The translations under genes were made by a program, and so were the position numbers. The notes below the pieces were generated by a model. The model was not told the DNA's origin. It did no database searches and saw nothing but the letters and a program-made list of their open reading frames with translations. A stretch of 64,000 nt of DNA from Geothrix rubra. Its GTDB lineage: Bacteria; Acidobacteriota; Holophagae; Holophagales; Holophagaceae. Location of the stretch: positions 1 to 64,000 of the forward strand of contig NZ_BSDD01000002.1 in assembly GCF_030268065.1 (NCBI RefSeq), read 5' to 3'. Shown piece after piece: positions 1 through 8,020 of the stretch; the first letter of the stretch is position 1, and each line of letters opens with the position of its first letter.

Positions 1-127
1 AGCGGGCCGCGAAAGGCGTGTCGGTGACCTTCCGGGCGCGCCTTTCGCGACCTTGCACCCCTCCCGGCGAGCCGACCCTGCCCGCGCGAAGGAATGGCAA
101 CGTGGTACCTTGACGGTGAACTGACAA

Positions 128-205
128 CCTTTCTCTTCATTCGTCTTCCTCGGCTTCGCTCATCGCCTCGGCGCAGGCGGGGCCGGTTAGCTCATTCCGT
201 TAGGC
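128..205 (+). repeat. attC-like site 1 (left half missing)
   Basis: The right half matches the other sites of the array: the inner arm GCAGGCGGGG, then a cggttag block, and the terminal core GTTAGGC at 199-205. The matching left inner arm (CCCCGCCTGC) and a clean GCCTAAC are absent, so the site is truncated or fused. It precedes the first complete cassette. To its left, bases 1-110 hold no gene, only a 10-bp inverted repeat (GCGAAAGGCG at 9-18 with its complement at 39-48). Confidence 0.6.
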
Positions 206-227
206 GTCTGTAGAAAGGAGGGCCGAA

Positions 228-644
228 GTGAGCACACTGCCTGGAATGCAGACGAGCCGATTTCTGTTGTTCCGGCGCCTGATCATTTTTTTTCTCGCCG
301 GACTGCTGATCTACTACCACATCTATACCCTGTGCGGTCTGTATCTAGGTACTGGGACTAGTGCTCATACAACATTCGAATACGTGCAATCGGTCCTTCG
401 AGTGATGATTACTCTCAGTTTGTTGCTCGTCGTCTTTGGTAAAAGCTGGGCATTGTATGGAATGTGGGTCGGTATCACCGGACTTGTTGCAACGCACTAT
501 TGGGCGCACTTCGGGAAACTGCCCGTCGATTTCACCCTGGGAAGGCATCCGCTTTCCTATCTCAAGGGCTTTATTTTTCCGTCAATCATCACCATGGCAT
601 TCCACACTTCAAGCCAGAATGGCGATTCAAATGCAGACGCCTAA
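228..644 (+). CDS. Cassette-borne small membrane protein, unknown function
   Basis: I do not recognise this 138-residue protein. Its start is GTG, chosen because AAAGGAGG lies seven bases upstream. Four hydrophobic stretches are visible (about residues 17-41, 55-72, 73-92 and 108-125), so it is probably an inner-membrane protein with four helices. It sits alone between attC-like sites 1 and 2, in cassette orientation, with a promoterless look and lower GC than the backbone. As with most integron cassettes, expression would depend on read-through or a cassette-internal promoter, which I cannot identify. It ends five bases inside the region where attC 2 begins (GCCTAAC at 639), so the last codons overlap the recombination site. 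Confidence 0.7.
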   Translation: MSTLPGMQTSRFLLFRRLIIFFLAGLLIYYHIYTLCGLYLGTGTSAHTTFEYVQSVLRVMITLSLLLVVFGKSWALYGMWVGITGLVATHYWAHFGKLPVDFTLGRHPLSYLKGFIFPSIITMAFHTSSQNGDSNADA

Positions 645-762
645 CCTCTCGCTCAAGTCGGACCCCGCCTGCATTGCCTTCCGCTCTATCTCAACTTCTC
701 CCTTCCTTGGCTCCGCTCAGCGCCTCGGTGCAGGCGGGGCCGGTTAGCTTCATTCGTTAGGC
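639..762 (+). repeat. attC site 2 (complete, 124 bp)
   Basis: Outer cores are GCCTAAC (639-645) and GTTAGGC (756-762), exact reverse complements. Inner arms CCCCGCCTGC (663-672) and GCAGGCGGGG (730-739) are also perfectly complementary. The ~57-bp centre between them is variable and CT-rich. This is the layout of an integron attC site (R''-L''-loop-L'-R'), with the ~124-bp length seen in sedentary chromosomal arrays. It is the best-preserved site here. Confidence 0.9.
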
Positions 763-784
763 TTCACATCCACACTGGTGCCCG

Positions 785-1159
785 ATGAAAACCGCCATTA
801 TTGTTTTTACTCTTCTCACCTTTGGATGCAAAGGACCGGTTTCGGGGGTTCATTCAACACCAAAGGAAGATGGACCGTCCTTCAAATTTGAGCCAATACA
901 CATCAAAACCTGGCCTGCATCAGGGCCTGAATATCCCGCAAAGGCGAAAGCTGGTCATATTACAGGCACTGTGACGGTTTACATTCATGTTTCGGAAACC
1001 GGGCAAATTTTAAAAATCTACTCCGATCAAGGGCCGGAGATTCTTAGACAAGCAGCTGAAGACTATGCCAAACGCTTTACATTCATTCCTGCAAAATTAA
1101 ATGGGAGGCCTACCACAGCCCGCTTCACCCTTCACGTCGTATTTGACTCGAATCCTTGA
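785..1159 (+). CDS. Cassette-borne lipoprotein with TonB C-terminal-like domain
   Basis: This 124-residue protein begins with a lipoprotein signal (lipobox ending at Cys15, TFGC). From about residue 48 to the end it resembles the TonB C-terminal domain: an EYPAKAKA-type opening, G-T-V-T-V-Y strand, a 'ETGQI' turn, an 'AAEDYAKRFTFIPAKLNGRP' helix-strand and a final strand. Full TonB proteins have an N-terminal membrane anchor and a proline-rich linker; both are missing, so this is a free-standing domain tethered by lipid. Role unknown; possibly binding of TonB boxes or peptidoglycan. It occupies the cassette between attC 2 and attC 3 and has noticeably lower GC than the chromosome. Confidence 0.75.
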   Translation: MKTAIIVFTLLTFGCKGPVSGVHSTPKEDGPSFKFEPIHIKTWPASGPEYPAKAKAGHITGTVTVYIHVSETGQILKIYSDQGPEILRQAAEDYAKRFTFIPAKLNGRPTTARFTLHVVFDSNP

Positions 1160-1165
1160 ACAACA

Positions 1166-1289
1166 GCCTAACCCCTCGCTCTACTCGGACCCCGCCTGCA
1201 TTGTCTTCTGCTCATTCTCTTCCTTCGTCTTCCTCGGCTTCGCCCATCCCCTCGACGCCGGCGGGGCCGGTTTTCTTCCTTCGTTAGGC
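1166..1289 (+). repeat. attC site 3 (124 bp)
   Basis: GCCTAAC at 1166-1172 and GTTAGGC at 1283-1289 bound the site. The inner arms are CCCCGCCTGC (1190-1199) and GCCGGCGGGG (1257-1266), with one mismatch to perfect pairing. Same length and same CT-rich centre as site 2. Confidence 0.88.
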
Positions 1290-1446
1290 GGGGCTGGAAC
1301 AACTATTGGTACAGATATTGACTCAAACCCTCTGGAGAACCCCTTCCACGTCGATTTCGCAGCATCTTGCAACATCTACTAGGTTTCATCTCCGTGGGTG
1401 AATCAAATTGCAGCCTTAGCGACATTTGTGGGTTCTAGGAGGCAAA

Positions 1447-1671
1447 ATGAAAACACTCTGTGTCTTTCTTACAATCTTGATGGTTGGGTGTGCGAATGTG
1501 GCCACCACGCCAGCCAAAAATCAGGGGGAAGCAAACGGGCCCGACTTATCACCGCGCCTTGTTATCCCTGCAACAGGTGGTCCACCCATTTTATGCACTC
1601 CCCTTGGCGGCGGTGTTTATCAGCCAGTGACAGGGGGGACACCCATCCCTGGAACGCCAGTAAATCAATAA
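1447..1671 (+). CDS. Cassette-borne small lipoprotein, unknown function
   Basis: This 74-residue product has a lipoprotein signal peptide with Cys15 in a MVGC lipobox. The start at 1447 is preferred over an in-frame ATG at 1426 because AGGAGG sits just before it. The mature part is short, rich in Pro, Gly and Thr, and has no domain I recognise. It would be an envelope-anchored peptide. The preceding 150 bases of the cassette (1290-1446) contain no other gene and may carry its promoter. It belongs to the cassette bounded by attC 3 and attC 4. Confidence 0.65.
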   Translation: MKTLCVFLTILMVGCANVATTPAKNQGEANGPDLSPRLVIPATGGPPILCTPLGGGVYQPVTGGTPIPGTPVNQ

Positions 1672-1702
1672 CGCCAAATTTCTTTGACCCCAATTCACAC
1701 CT

Positions 1703-1826
1703 GCCCAACCCCCCGCTCAACTCGGCCCCCGCCTGCATTGTCTTCCGCTCTTTCTCTTCGTCCCGCTTCCCCAGCTTCGTTCATCGCCTAGGCGCAGGCG
1801 GGGCCAGTTGGCTTCATTCGTTAGGC
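1703..1826 (+). repeat. attC site 4 (124 bp)
   Basis: The left outer core is GCCCAAC (1703-1709) and the right is GTTAGGC (1820-1826), so one position in the core pair is a wobble. The inner arms ccccgcctgc / gcaggcgggg are intact. The site closes the lipoprotein cassette and precedes the arr-like cassette. Confidence 0.87.
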
Positions 1827-1845
1827 TTCATTAAGGGCTCTGCAC

Positions 1846-2301
1846 ATGGACAACCATGAATGGATACCGGTCTCGCATGACAACTGCAACAGCGTGACCG
1901 GACCGTTTTATCACGGCACAAAGGCAAAATTGGACATAGGTGACTTGCTGGTAACCGGGCGAGCCTCCAATTTCGAGGAGGGCCGGACATCAAACAACAT
2001 CTATTTCACAGCTGTCTTGGAAGCTGCCATCTGGGGCGCAGAACTCGCTACAGCGCTTTCGAATTTGAAAGGTCGCGGCTACATCTACATCGTCGAACCG
2101 ACGGGGACGTTCGAGGATGACCCCAATCTCACAAACAAGCGATTCCCCGGCAATCTGACCAAGTCCTATCGTACGCGCGACCCACTCAAGATCATCGGTG
2201 TGGTCGAAGACTGGACCGGACATCCCGCTGATATGCTGCAGGCAAGATTGGATTCTCTTGAAAATTTGAAACGTCGTGGTCAGGCGGTTATCGAAGACTG
2301 A
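1846..2301 (+). CDS. arr: Rifamycin ADP-ribosyltransferase, Arr family, in an integron cassette
   Basis: Arr enzymes inactivate rifampicin by transferring ADP-ribose from NAD+ to a hydroxyl of the drug. This 151-residue protein is the usual Arr length. It shows the family landmarks in order: GPFYHGTKA with His23, the NIYFTA strand with Tyr53, the YIYIVEPTG block, the FEDDPN loop with Asp91/Asp92, the KRFPGN loop and the SYR...P tail. These correspond to the NAD-binding His-Tyr-Asp set known from Arr of Mycobacterium smegmatis and Arr-2 of clinical integrons. The whole sequence reads as a close relative of Arr-2. The start has AAGGG about eight bases upstream. The gene is alone in its cassette, between attC 4 and attC 5. 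Function is inferred from the family; drug specificity is untested. Confidence 0.92.
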   Translation: MDNHEWIPVSHDNCNSVTGPFYHGTKAKLDIGDLLVTGRASNFEEGRTSNNIYFTAVLEAAIWGAELATALSNLKGRGYIYIVEPTGTFEDDPNLTNKRFPGNLTKSYRTRDPLKIIGVVEDWTGHPADMLQARLDSLENLKRRGQAVIED

Positions 2302-2337
2302 CCAAATGCGCCCAATGCTCAATCATACAAGTCCACA

Positions 2338-2489
2338 GCCTAACCCTCCGCTCAAATCGGACCCTGGCCTAATCTTCCGCTCAACTCGGACACCGCCTGC
2401 ATTGCCCTACGCTCCTTCTCTTTGTTCGTCTTCCTCGGCTTCGCTCAGCACCTCGGTGCAGGCGGGGCGGCCAGCTTCATTCGATATGC
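2338..2489 (+). repeat. attC site 5, fused double site
   Basis: The site has two left ends: GCCTAAC at 2338-2344 followed by 22 bases of attC left arm, then GCCTAAT at 2367-2373 starting a second left arm. From 2367 the length is 123 bp, matching the other sites, so 2338-2366 looks like the remnant of another attC. The right core is degenerate (GATATGC, 2483-2489). The inner arms are caccgcctgc and gcaggcgggg. Confidence 0.75.
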
Positions 2490-2530
2490 GCCGAATGGTC
2501 GCAGTGCAATGCATCTAGAATTCGAGAGCG

Positions 2531-3607
2531 ATGCCAATGAGCAATTCAAAGCTTGAAGCGCTGGGCTGGGATGATTGGTTCGCAGAGCACGCGAAAATCG
2601 ACTGTCATTCTGCAGGTACTTATGGGCGGGTGGCCGCAGTAGACCGCGAACTGTTTCTGCTAATCAATGAATCGGAGGTTTTTCGGGCCAAACTGTCAGG
2701 AAAGTATAGGCATGGATCGGTGTCCTCATCGCAGCTACCGTGCGTAGGTGACTGGGTCTGTGTCGAAAAGGCACCCGCTGATCAGTTTGGGGTTGTTCAT
2801 TGCATTGTTGGCAGAAGGACCAGCCTGCGTCGCAAGATGGCTGGAGCATCAGTCGACGAACAGATGGTTGCGGCGAATGTCGATGTCGTATTTATCGTGC
2901 AGTCCTGCCACTACGACTTCAATTTGAAGAGACTAGAGCGTTACTTGGTCATGGTCATGGATGGCGGGGCTGTTCCCCACATTCTTTTAACCAAGACTGA
3001 CCTTGTTGAGCCTGAAGTGCTTTCTGCGCAATTGGCGCAAATCAGAAGCGCGGGAATTGACGCGCCGGTGTTGACGTTGAGCCATGTCACCAAAGAAGGA
3101 ATCGACGAACTCCAACGAGTTCTGTTGCCCCGCAACACGTATTGCTTCGTTGGTTCGTCTGGCGTCGGTAAAAGCACCATAATCAACGAGTTGATTGGTC
3201 ATGCCGCTCTTGAAACACATGGGGTTAGTGGCACGGGTGAAGGTCGCCACACAACCGTGCGCCGAGAACTCATTGTTCTAGCGAACGGTGTGATGGTCAT
3301 AGATAACCCCGGCATGCGGGAATTTGGAATACTTGGCGCAGGCGGCGGAATTGAGGCGAGTTATTCAGATATCGTCTCGCTTTCATCCCAATGTCATTTC
3401 AGGGACTGCACTCATACCAACGAGCCAGGTTGCGCAGTTCTAAAGGCGATGGAGTCTGGGAGAATCAGCGCCGATCATTACGACAACTTTCTCAAGTTGA
3501 GACGTGAGTCAGAGCACCATCAGGCGTCATACGCTGAGAAGCGCAAGAAGGATAAGGAGTTTGGCAGATATATTAAATCCGCCAAGAAGGATCTCAAAGG
3601 CGAATGA
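2531..3607 (+). CDS. rsgA: RsgA-type circularly permuted GTPase carried by a cassette
   Basis: RsgA (YjeQ) is a GTPase that helps mature the 30S ribosomal subunit. This 358-residue protein has an N-terminal OB-fold-like part (residues 30-100), then the permuted GTPase order typical of the family: G4 TKTD (154-157), G1 GSSGVGKST (208-216), a switch around THTT-like residues 239-242, and G3 DNPGM (258-262). The C-terminal zinc site is present (Cys288, Cys293, His295, Cys301). All key residues are intact, so it should be active. RsgA is normally a single housekeeping gene, so a copy between attC 5 and attC 6 is unusual. Codon use is less GC-rich than the backbone, suggesting transfer. Whether the host has another rsgA cannot be seen here. 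Confidence 0.9.
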   Translation: MPMSNSKLEALGWDDWFAEHAKIDCHSAGTYGRVAAVDRELFLLINESEVFRAKLSGKYRHGSVSSSQLPCVGDWVCVEKAPADQFGVVHCIVGRRTSLRRKMAGASVDEQMVAANVDVVFIVQSCHYDFNLKRLERYLVMVMDGGAVPHILLTKTDLVEPEVLSAQLAQIRSAGIDAPVLTLSHVTKEGIDELQRVLLPRNTYCFVGSSGVGKSTIINELIGHAALETHGVSGTGEGRHTTVRRELIVLANGVMVIDNPGMREFGILGAGGGIEASYSDIVSLSSQCHFRDCTHTNEPGCAVLKAMESGRISADHYDNFLKLRRESEHHQASYAEKRKKDKEFGRYIKSAKKDLKGE

Positions 3608-3618
3608 AATCACGCGGC

Positions 3619-3766
<148 letters not shown>

Positions 3767-3792
3767 GCTTCACCACATTCAACAGGAGCCCC

Positions 3793-4242
3793 ATGCGCCC
3801 GTGGCGTTTCGTTTCAGCGTGCTTCCCCGCACTGTTGGCCCTATCCCCTTCCGTTGCGCGTGCGGGGCAGGTTCCCAAACCGATGTCCGACCTGGTCACG
3901 ACAAACCCTGAGGCGACCTTCGACAGGATTGTCGGGAAGCTATTCGATAACAACTGGATCATCCTTTCGGCCAATCAGCCGCTCGGCCTTATCACCTTCC
4001 GCTATCAATCCGAGGAGAACTCGAGCCGATCGAGAAGCCACGTCAACGTCCTGGAAGGATCCATCCTCGTCAAAGCCGAAACCGCAACCTCGACCCGGGT
4101 ACGAGTCGCGCTGACGCTCAGTTGGCAGGAGAGCTTCGCTGACCATACGTTCCAGACCGGGGTTCGAAACGACGTACCGGCCGAGTGGTACAAGCTTGTC
4201 TTTGACACCCTGGGGTTATCCGCCCCATCCACAAGCAAGTGA
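3793..4242 (+). CDS. Secreted protein of unknown function in a cassette
   Basis: I do not recognise this 149-residue product. The start at 3793 follows CAGGAG and gives a normal Sec signal peptide (residues 1-24, hydrophobic core CFPALLALSP, Ala-rich cleavage region before GQVPKP). The mature part looks like a compact alpha/beta domain: 'NPEATFDRIVGKLFDNNWIIL' suggests an amphipathic helix followed by a strand, then alternating strands to the C terminus. There are no membrane helices. It is probably periplasmic. It lies in the cassette between attC 6 and the decayed attC 7. Confidence 0.7.
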   Translation: MRPWRFVSACFPALLALSPSVARAGQVPKPMSDLVTTNPEATFDRIVGKLFDNNWIILSANQPLGLITFRYQSEENSSRSRSHVNVLEGSILVKAETATSTRVRVALTLSWQESFADHTFQTGVRNDVPAEWYKLVFDTLGLSAPSTSK

Positions 4243-4248
4243 CCATCG

Positions 4249-4371
4249 GCCCGGCCCTCCCCCCCCACTCGAACCCCGCCTGCATCGCCTCCGTCCTTAC
4301 CCTTCATACCGCGTCTTCGGATCCCTTCCGCGCCCAGTGCAGGCGGGGCCGGCTGGCTTGATCCCTGAGCC
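4249..4371 (+). repeat. attC-like site 7 (decayed)
   Basis: The inner arms are well kept (aaccccgcctgc and gtgcaggcgggg), and the spacing fits a 123-bp site. The outer cores have lost the consensus: GCCCGGC-like on the left and CTGAGCC (4365-4371) on the right, with no GTT. It is probably no longer a good recombination substrate. Confidence 0.65.
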
Positions 4372-4443
4372 CGTCCTTCTTTTCTCGAGTCAGCCCTTTG
4401 GCACGCAGATGGCTACTTGGAGCTACCCCTCCAAGGAGCCTCC

Positions 4444-4881
4444 ATGCTTTCGCGCTCGCTGGCCGCACTTGCCCTGCTTTCCCTTGCTGGCTGTTTCCCC
4501 ATCTCAGCCCCGTTCCACCTCTATCCAATCAGCGCAGCCCCTCCGCAGCCACCCGTCCTCTGCCGTTTCAAAATCCACTTTGGGTGGCAGTCTGCAACCA
4601 TCACCGCCACCCTGCCCGGTGGTGATTTGTATTCCGGATCGTTCGCGCTTCATACCGCGATCCCGGATCGCGAATTGGCGCCGTACTGGGACCAGGTATT
4701 CGGGTCTGGCTACTTCAATGCAAAGGTCCTCGGGAGTCCACGCCATTTCCGGACCGTCCTGAAGAACGACCAGGGGGCTGAGCTGGTTTTGGAAATGCAC
4801 CAGATCCCCGGGGACAATCACGGCGGCATGGAGGGCGTCGCCATTGACAGCCATAAAGGTATCTACAAGGCTGGTTACTAA
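4444..4881 (+). CDS. Cassette-borne lipoprotein, unknown function
   Basis: This 145-residue protein starts at 4444, where AAGGAG precedes the ATG. An upstream in-frame ATG (4417) would bury the signal. Residues 1-17 form a lipoprotein signal (SLAGC lipobox, Cys17). The mature part contains 'FKIHFGWQSATITATLPGG', 'YSGSF' and 'DQVFGSGYFNAKVLGS', suggesting a beta-rich fold. I cannot assign a family. It ends with a run of His, Gly and Asp residues and a short charged tail. GC is nearer to the backbone than in the leftmost cassettes, which fits longer residence. It lies between attC 7 and attC 8. Confidence 0.7.
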   Translation: MLSRSLAALALLSLAGCFPISAPFHLYPISAAPPQPPVLCRFKIHFGWQSATITATLPGGDLYSGSFALHTAIPDRELAPYWDQVFGSGYFNAKVLGSPRHFRTVLKNDQGAELVLEMHQIPGDNHGGMEGVAIDSHKGIYKAGY

Positions 4882-4914
4882 GGGTGACAGCGACTGTCTC
4901 CTGCGCCTCCGCTG

Positions 4915-5037
4915 GCTTGACCTTTGGCTCAACCCGAACCCCGCCTGCATGGCCCTTCGTCCTCTCCCACCCTTCGCTTCCCCGGTTCCGCCCGTCGCCT
5001 CGGTGCAGGCGGGTCCGGTTGGCCTTCTCCGTTGGGC
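4915..5037 (+). repeat. attC-like site 8 (123 bp)
   Basis: The right core GTTGGGC (5031-5037) still fits GTTRRRY. The left core has changed to GCTTGAC (4915-4921). The inner arms ccccgcctgc and gcaggcgggt pair with one mismatch at the end. This is the last site on the right that keeps a consensus core. Confidence 0.78.
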
Positions 5038-5076
5038 AGTATCCAGGTCTATGAATCCAACCTCGAAGAGGTCTCG

Positions 5077-5595
5077 TTGAGAGAAAATCCCCCCATCATG
5101 GTGCTCTCCGAAGAAACCCCTGAAAGCGTGACTTTCCGCTTCAAGGGCACCCGCTGGGCGGTGGCCACCTTCATCCCAGGGGTGGTTCTTCTGGGGCTGG
5201 TCACCAGGCTTTACCTATCGGCCCACTCCCCGAGTCGGCTCCTGGTCATCGTCGGGATGTTCGGAGCCCTTCTTGTGTATTCGAGCCTCTACAGTTTGAC
5301 TGCGGATCAATGGCTGGTTGCTTCAGGCAGCCGGAAGACCCTTAAGTTCCACAAAAAGAATTTGTACGGTCTCGTCGAATGGGAAAGGCCTCCGCAGGAT
5401 TTCCAGGGCATCACCGTTGGAAGGCACTTGAGATCTTCGAACTGGCAGATCACCTTGGTTTGTCGCGATGGGTTGGAGCTTTACCTTGGTGAACATGCGC
5501 TCGGCGCATTCACCCTTGAACGAGCGCTGAATCTGGCCCGGAAGGTCAGCGATCGAACTGGGATCATGGTCAAGTCCCCCAACCCAACCCCCTAG
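5077..5595 (+). CDS. Membrane protein with two helices, unknown function
   Basis: I do not recognise this 172-residue protein. A TTG start at 5077 is preferred because GAAGAGG lies five bases upstream; the ATG at 5098 has no such signal and would shorten it by seven residues. Two hydrophobic helices (about residues 30-48 and 56-76) are joined by a short loop. They are flanked by a short N-terminal strand region and a ~95-residue C-terminal soluble part of alternating strands, ending in a helix 'FTLERALNLARKVSDRTG'. The layout resembles YcxB-like or PH-like membrane proteins, which I infer only from the pattern. It follows attC-like site 8 in cassette orientation. Confidence 0.7.
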   Translation: MRENPPIMVLSEETPESVTFRFKGTRWAVATFIPGVVLLGLVTRLYLSAHSPSRLLVIVGMFGALLVYSSLYSLTADQWLVASGSRKTLKFHKKNLYGLVEWERPPQDFQGITVGRHLRSSNWQITLVCRDGLELYLGEHALGAFTLERALNLARKVSDRTGIMVKSPNPTP

Positions 5596-5599
5596 ACAG

Positions 5600-5721
5600 G
5601 CCTGCCCCTCCGATCCTCTCGTACCAGGCCCGCACGACTTTCCGCTCTCTCCCAACCTCCGAATCCACGGCCCCACCCAGCGCCTCGTTGCGCGGGGGCC
5701 GGTCGGCTTCCTTCGTCCGGC
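5600..5721 (+). repeat. attC-like site 9 (relic)
   Basis: The right half still reads 'cgcctcgttgcgcgggggccggtcggcttccttcgt' in outline, matching the array pattern, but the cores are lost (GTCCGGC at 5715-5721) and the inner arms no longer pair well. Its 122-bp spacing agrees with the other sites. I treat it as the right-hand edge of the array. Confidence 0.5.
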
Positions 5722-5747
5722 CCTGGCTTTACGGAAAGGAGCGCCTG

Positions 5748-6104
5748 ATGAACCACGACCAGGTACCACCTGAAACCCGAGGCGTCACAGTGGAACGCCT
5801 CGCCACGGTCGACCTCGGTCCCGAGATCGAGGGCATGGCCGGACTGCAGCTTCGGATGCGCAAGGTGACCCTCGCGCCCGGCGGCGTCTTCGGCCCGATT
5901 CACGACCACAAGGGACGACCGGGGACCGTCTACATCCTGCAGGGAACCATCACCGACCATCGGGATGGCGTCGCCACGGACTACGGGCCGGGCGTGGGCT
6001 GGCCCGAGGATCGGAACACGACCCACTGGCTGGAGAACCGAGGAACGATCCCGGCCGTGGAGATCTCGGTCGATATCGTCCGGCAGGAGCCGGCGCAGGC
6101 CTGA
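5748..6104 (+). CDS. Cupin-domain protein
   Basis: This 118-residue protein is a single small beta-barrel of the cupin superfamily. It has the metal-site pattern 'PIHDHKGRPGTVYILQG' near residue 45-65 and a second motif with 'NTTHW' around residue 87. Such stand-alone cupins bind a metal and are often regulators or small dioxygenases; the substrate cannot be told from sequence. The start at 5748 has AAAGGAG nine bases upstream. It lies just right of attC-like relic 9, so it could be a last fixed cassette gene or the first backbone gene. A hairpin (GGCTCCC 6142-6148 with GGGAGCC 6153-6159) follows it; bases 6105-6300 hold no other gene. Confidence 0.82.
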   Translation: MNHDQVPPETRGVTVERLATVDLGPEIEGMAGLQLRMRKVTLAPGGVFGPIHDHKGRPGTVYILQGTITDHRDGVATDYGPGVGWPEDRNTTHWLENRGTIPAVEISVDIVRQEPAQA

Positions 6105-6300
6105 CGGGCGGCAGGATCGGGCCCAGCCGACCCCCCGACCCGGCTCCCGGGGGGGAGCCCGATCGGCCTGGGTCGGTGGGCGGTCCTCGCGGTCCTGCGG
6201 GACCGGTGGGGTGCGCTCCCGGCTGCCTCAACCCGGCCCTCCCGGCCTTTGCGGATGACCCCGGGGGCCATCCCTGCTCTGATGGGGGCCAGGAGTCAGG

Positions 6301-6615
6301 ATGGACCCCTGGTTCACCACGAGCCTCGGTGATGCGACGCTGGCCCTGGAGCCCCTGGGCCGGCTCGAGGCGGCGTTCCGGGCCGCCTTCGGAACGGCCG
6401 GGTGCCCGCCGGAGGCGGCGGTGTTCTTCCGGCACGAGTCGGAGGGGCACCTCCATTGCGAGCTCCGGGTGTACCTCTCCCCGGCCACGGAGGCCCTGGC
6501 CCGGACCCTCGGCGCCGATCCCTGCGGACGCCCCTCGCCGCAGGACCTGAGCCTCCTGGCCGGTCCGGAGGGGGCCTGGCGGCTGCTGTTCCCGGACTGG
6601 CCCGGACCCCGCTGA
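6301..6615 (+). CDS. Hypothetical protein, 104 residues
   Basis: I cannot assign this protein. It is soluble, starts at an ATG preceded by CCAGGAG, and has high-GC codon use like the backbone. It contains a short stretch '[19 protein letters not shown]' that reads as a strand pair, flanked by helices ('[10 protein letters not shown]', '[10 protein letters not shown]'). No signal peptide or membrane segment is present. It sits 47 bases upstream of rlmF in the same direction and might share its transcript. Confidence 0.65.
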   Translation: MDPWFTTSLGDATLALEPLGRLEAAFRAAFGTAGCPPEAAVFFRHESEGHLHCELRVYLSPATEALARTLGADPCGRPSPQDLSLLAGPEGAWRLLFPDWPGPR

Positions 6616-6662
6616 CGGCCCCGGGGCGTGACGGGCGGGCCGCCCCGCCGGACACTACGGGG

Positions 6663-7637
6663 ATGGGATCCCGACCGCGCCGAACCGACGCCCCCCCGCC
6701 CGCGAAGCCCGGGCTGCACCCGCGCAACCGCCATGCCGGCGGCTACGACTTCGCGCGCCTTGCGAAGGCCAGCCCGGACCTGGAGGGCTACGTGGTGCGC
6801 GCGCCCCACGGCGGGCCATCCATCGACTTCGCGGACCCGGCGGCGGTGAAGGCCCTGAACCGGGCCCTGCTGGCGGAAGCCTACGGCATCCGGGGCTGGG
6901 ACGTCCCCGAGGGCTTCCTCTGCCCGCCCATTCCGGGCCGGGCGGACTACCTGCACCACCTGGCGGACCTGCTGGCGGAGGGGAATGGCGGCGCGATCCC
7001 GCGGGGCACGGCCGTGCGCGCGCTGGACGTGGGCGTGGGGGCCAGCGCCATCTACCCGCTGGTGGGCCACCGGGAGTACGGCTGGTCCTTCGTGGGCTCG
7101 GACATCGATGCGGCGGCGCTGGCCGCCTCGGCCCGCATCCTTCGGGCGAACGGCCTGGAGGCGGTCGTCCAACTGCGGCGGCAGGCGGACCCGGCGGCGA
7201 GCTTCGCCGGCGTGGTGGACCCGGGGGACCGCTTCGACCTGACCCTCTGCAACCCGCCCTTCCACGGCTCCCTGCGCGAGGCCAGGGAGGGCACCCAGCG
7301 GAAGTGGCGCAACCTGGGGCGCGGCGACTCGGCCCGGCCCGTGCGGAACTTCGGCGGCCGGGGCGCCGAGCTGTGGTGCGAAGGGGGCGAGGTGGGCTTC
7401 ATCCGCCGGATGGCCGCCGAGAGCGCCCGCCTCTCCGGCCAGGTGCTGTGGTTCACCACCCTGGTCTCGAGCTCGGCCAGCCTGCCGGCGGTGCACCGGG
7501 CCCTGCGCCAGGCGGGGGCCGCCGAGGTCCGCACCGTGGCCATGGCCCAGGGCCAGAAGCAGAGCCGGTTCGTGGCCTGGACCTTCCTGGAGCCCGACGC
7601 CCGGGCAGCCTGGGCCAAACGCTGGACCCAGGCCTAG
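6663..7637 (+). CDS. rlmF: 23S rRNA (adenine-1618 N6)-methyltransferase RlmF
   Basis: RlmF transfers a methyl group from S-adenosylmethionine to the N6 of A1618 in 23S rRNA. The 324-residue protein opens with the family signature [13 protein letters not shown] (18-30). It then shows the SAM-binding LDVGVGAS (121-128) and the N6-adenine catalytic NPPFH (197-201). The C-terminal part carries '[10 protein letters not shown]', also conserved in this family. The start at 6663 is chosen from homology, because an upstream extension in frame is Pro/Gly-rich junk; the ribosome site is weak. Length is typical. Confidence 0.93.
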   Translation: MGSRPRRTDAPPPAKPGLHPRNRHAGGYDFARLAKASPDLEGYVVRAPHGGPSIDFADPAAVKALNRALLAEAYGIRGWDVPEGFLCPPIPGRADYLHHLADLLAEGNGGAIPRGTAVRALDVGVGASAIYPLVGHREYGWSFVGSDIDAAALAASARILRANGLEAVVQLRRQADPAASFAGVVDPGDRFDLTLCNPPFHGSLREAREGTQRKWRNLGRGDSARPVRNFGGRGAELWCEGGEVGFIRRMAAESARLSGQVLWFTTLVSSSASLPAVHRALRQAGAAEVRTVAMAQGQKQSRFVAWTFLEPDARAAWAKRWTQA

Positions 7638-7699
7638 TTGCGGCTTGTGATCAGATATTTCGGACAGATCGGTATGATTCTCCCGTCGCCGGAGTTCCC

Positions 7700-8020
7700 A
7701 TGCCTTTCCTTCGCCGCCTGCCCGCCGTACTCGCCCTGCTGATGCTGGGCGCCCACTTCCTCCGCTTCGGCCAGCTGCCCTTGGTGCTGCTCTGCCTGGC
7801 GCTCCTGGTGCCGCTCTTCCTGCGACGGCCCTGGGCGCAGATCCTCGTGGCCGGCGCCCTGGGCCTGGGGGCCCTGGTGTGGCTCTGGACCCTGGTCGGG
7901 GACGTCCAGCAGCGCCTGGCCTTCGGGGCGCCCTGGCTGCGCCTGGCGGCCATCCTGGGCACCGTGGCCCTGTTCACGGGCTGGTCGGCCTGGCTGCTGC
8001 GCCCCCGGCGGACCGCCTAG
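7700..8020 (+). CDS. Small hydrophobic membrane protein
   Basis: This 106-residue protein starts at 7700 with GGAG eight bases before. It has about four closely packed hydrophobic stretches (residues 7-18, 24-42, 46-66 and 80-100) and ends RPRRTA. No family is evident. It is probably an inner-membrane protein. Its stop codon and that of the convergent glutaminase gene share the palindromic CTAG at 8017-8020, so the two transcripts meet tail to tail. Confidence 0.68.
   Translation: MPFLRRLPAVLALLMLGAHFLRFGQLPLVLLCLALLVPLFLRRPWAQILVAGALGLGALVWLWTLVGDVQQRLAFGAPWLRLAAILGTVALFTGWSAWLLRPRRTA

Noticed and set aside
6105-6300. GC-rich hairpins after the cupin gene as a tenth attC site
   Set aside because: Arms do not match the CCCCGCCTGC / GCAGGCGGGG pattern, spacing differs, and no GTTRRRY core is present.
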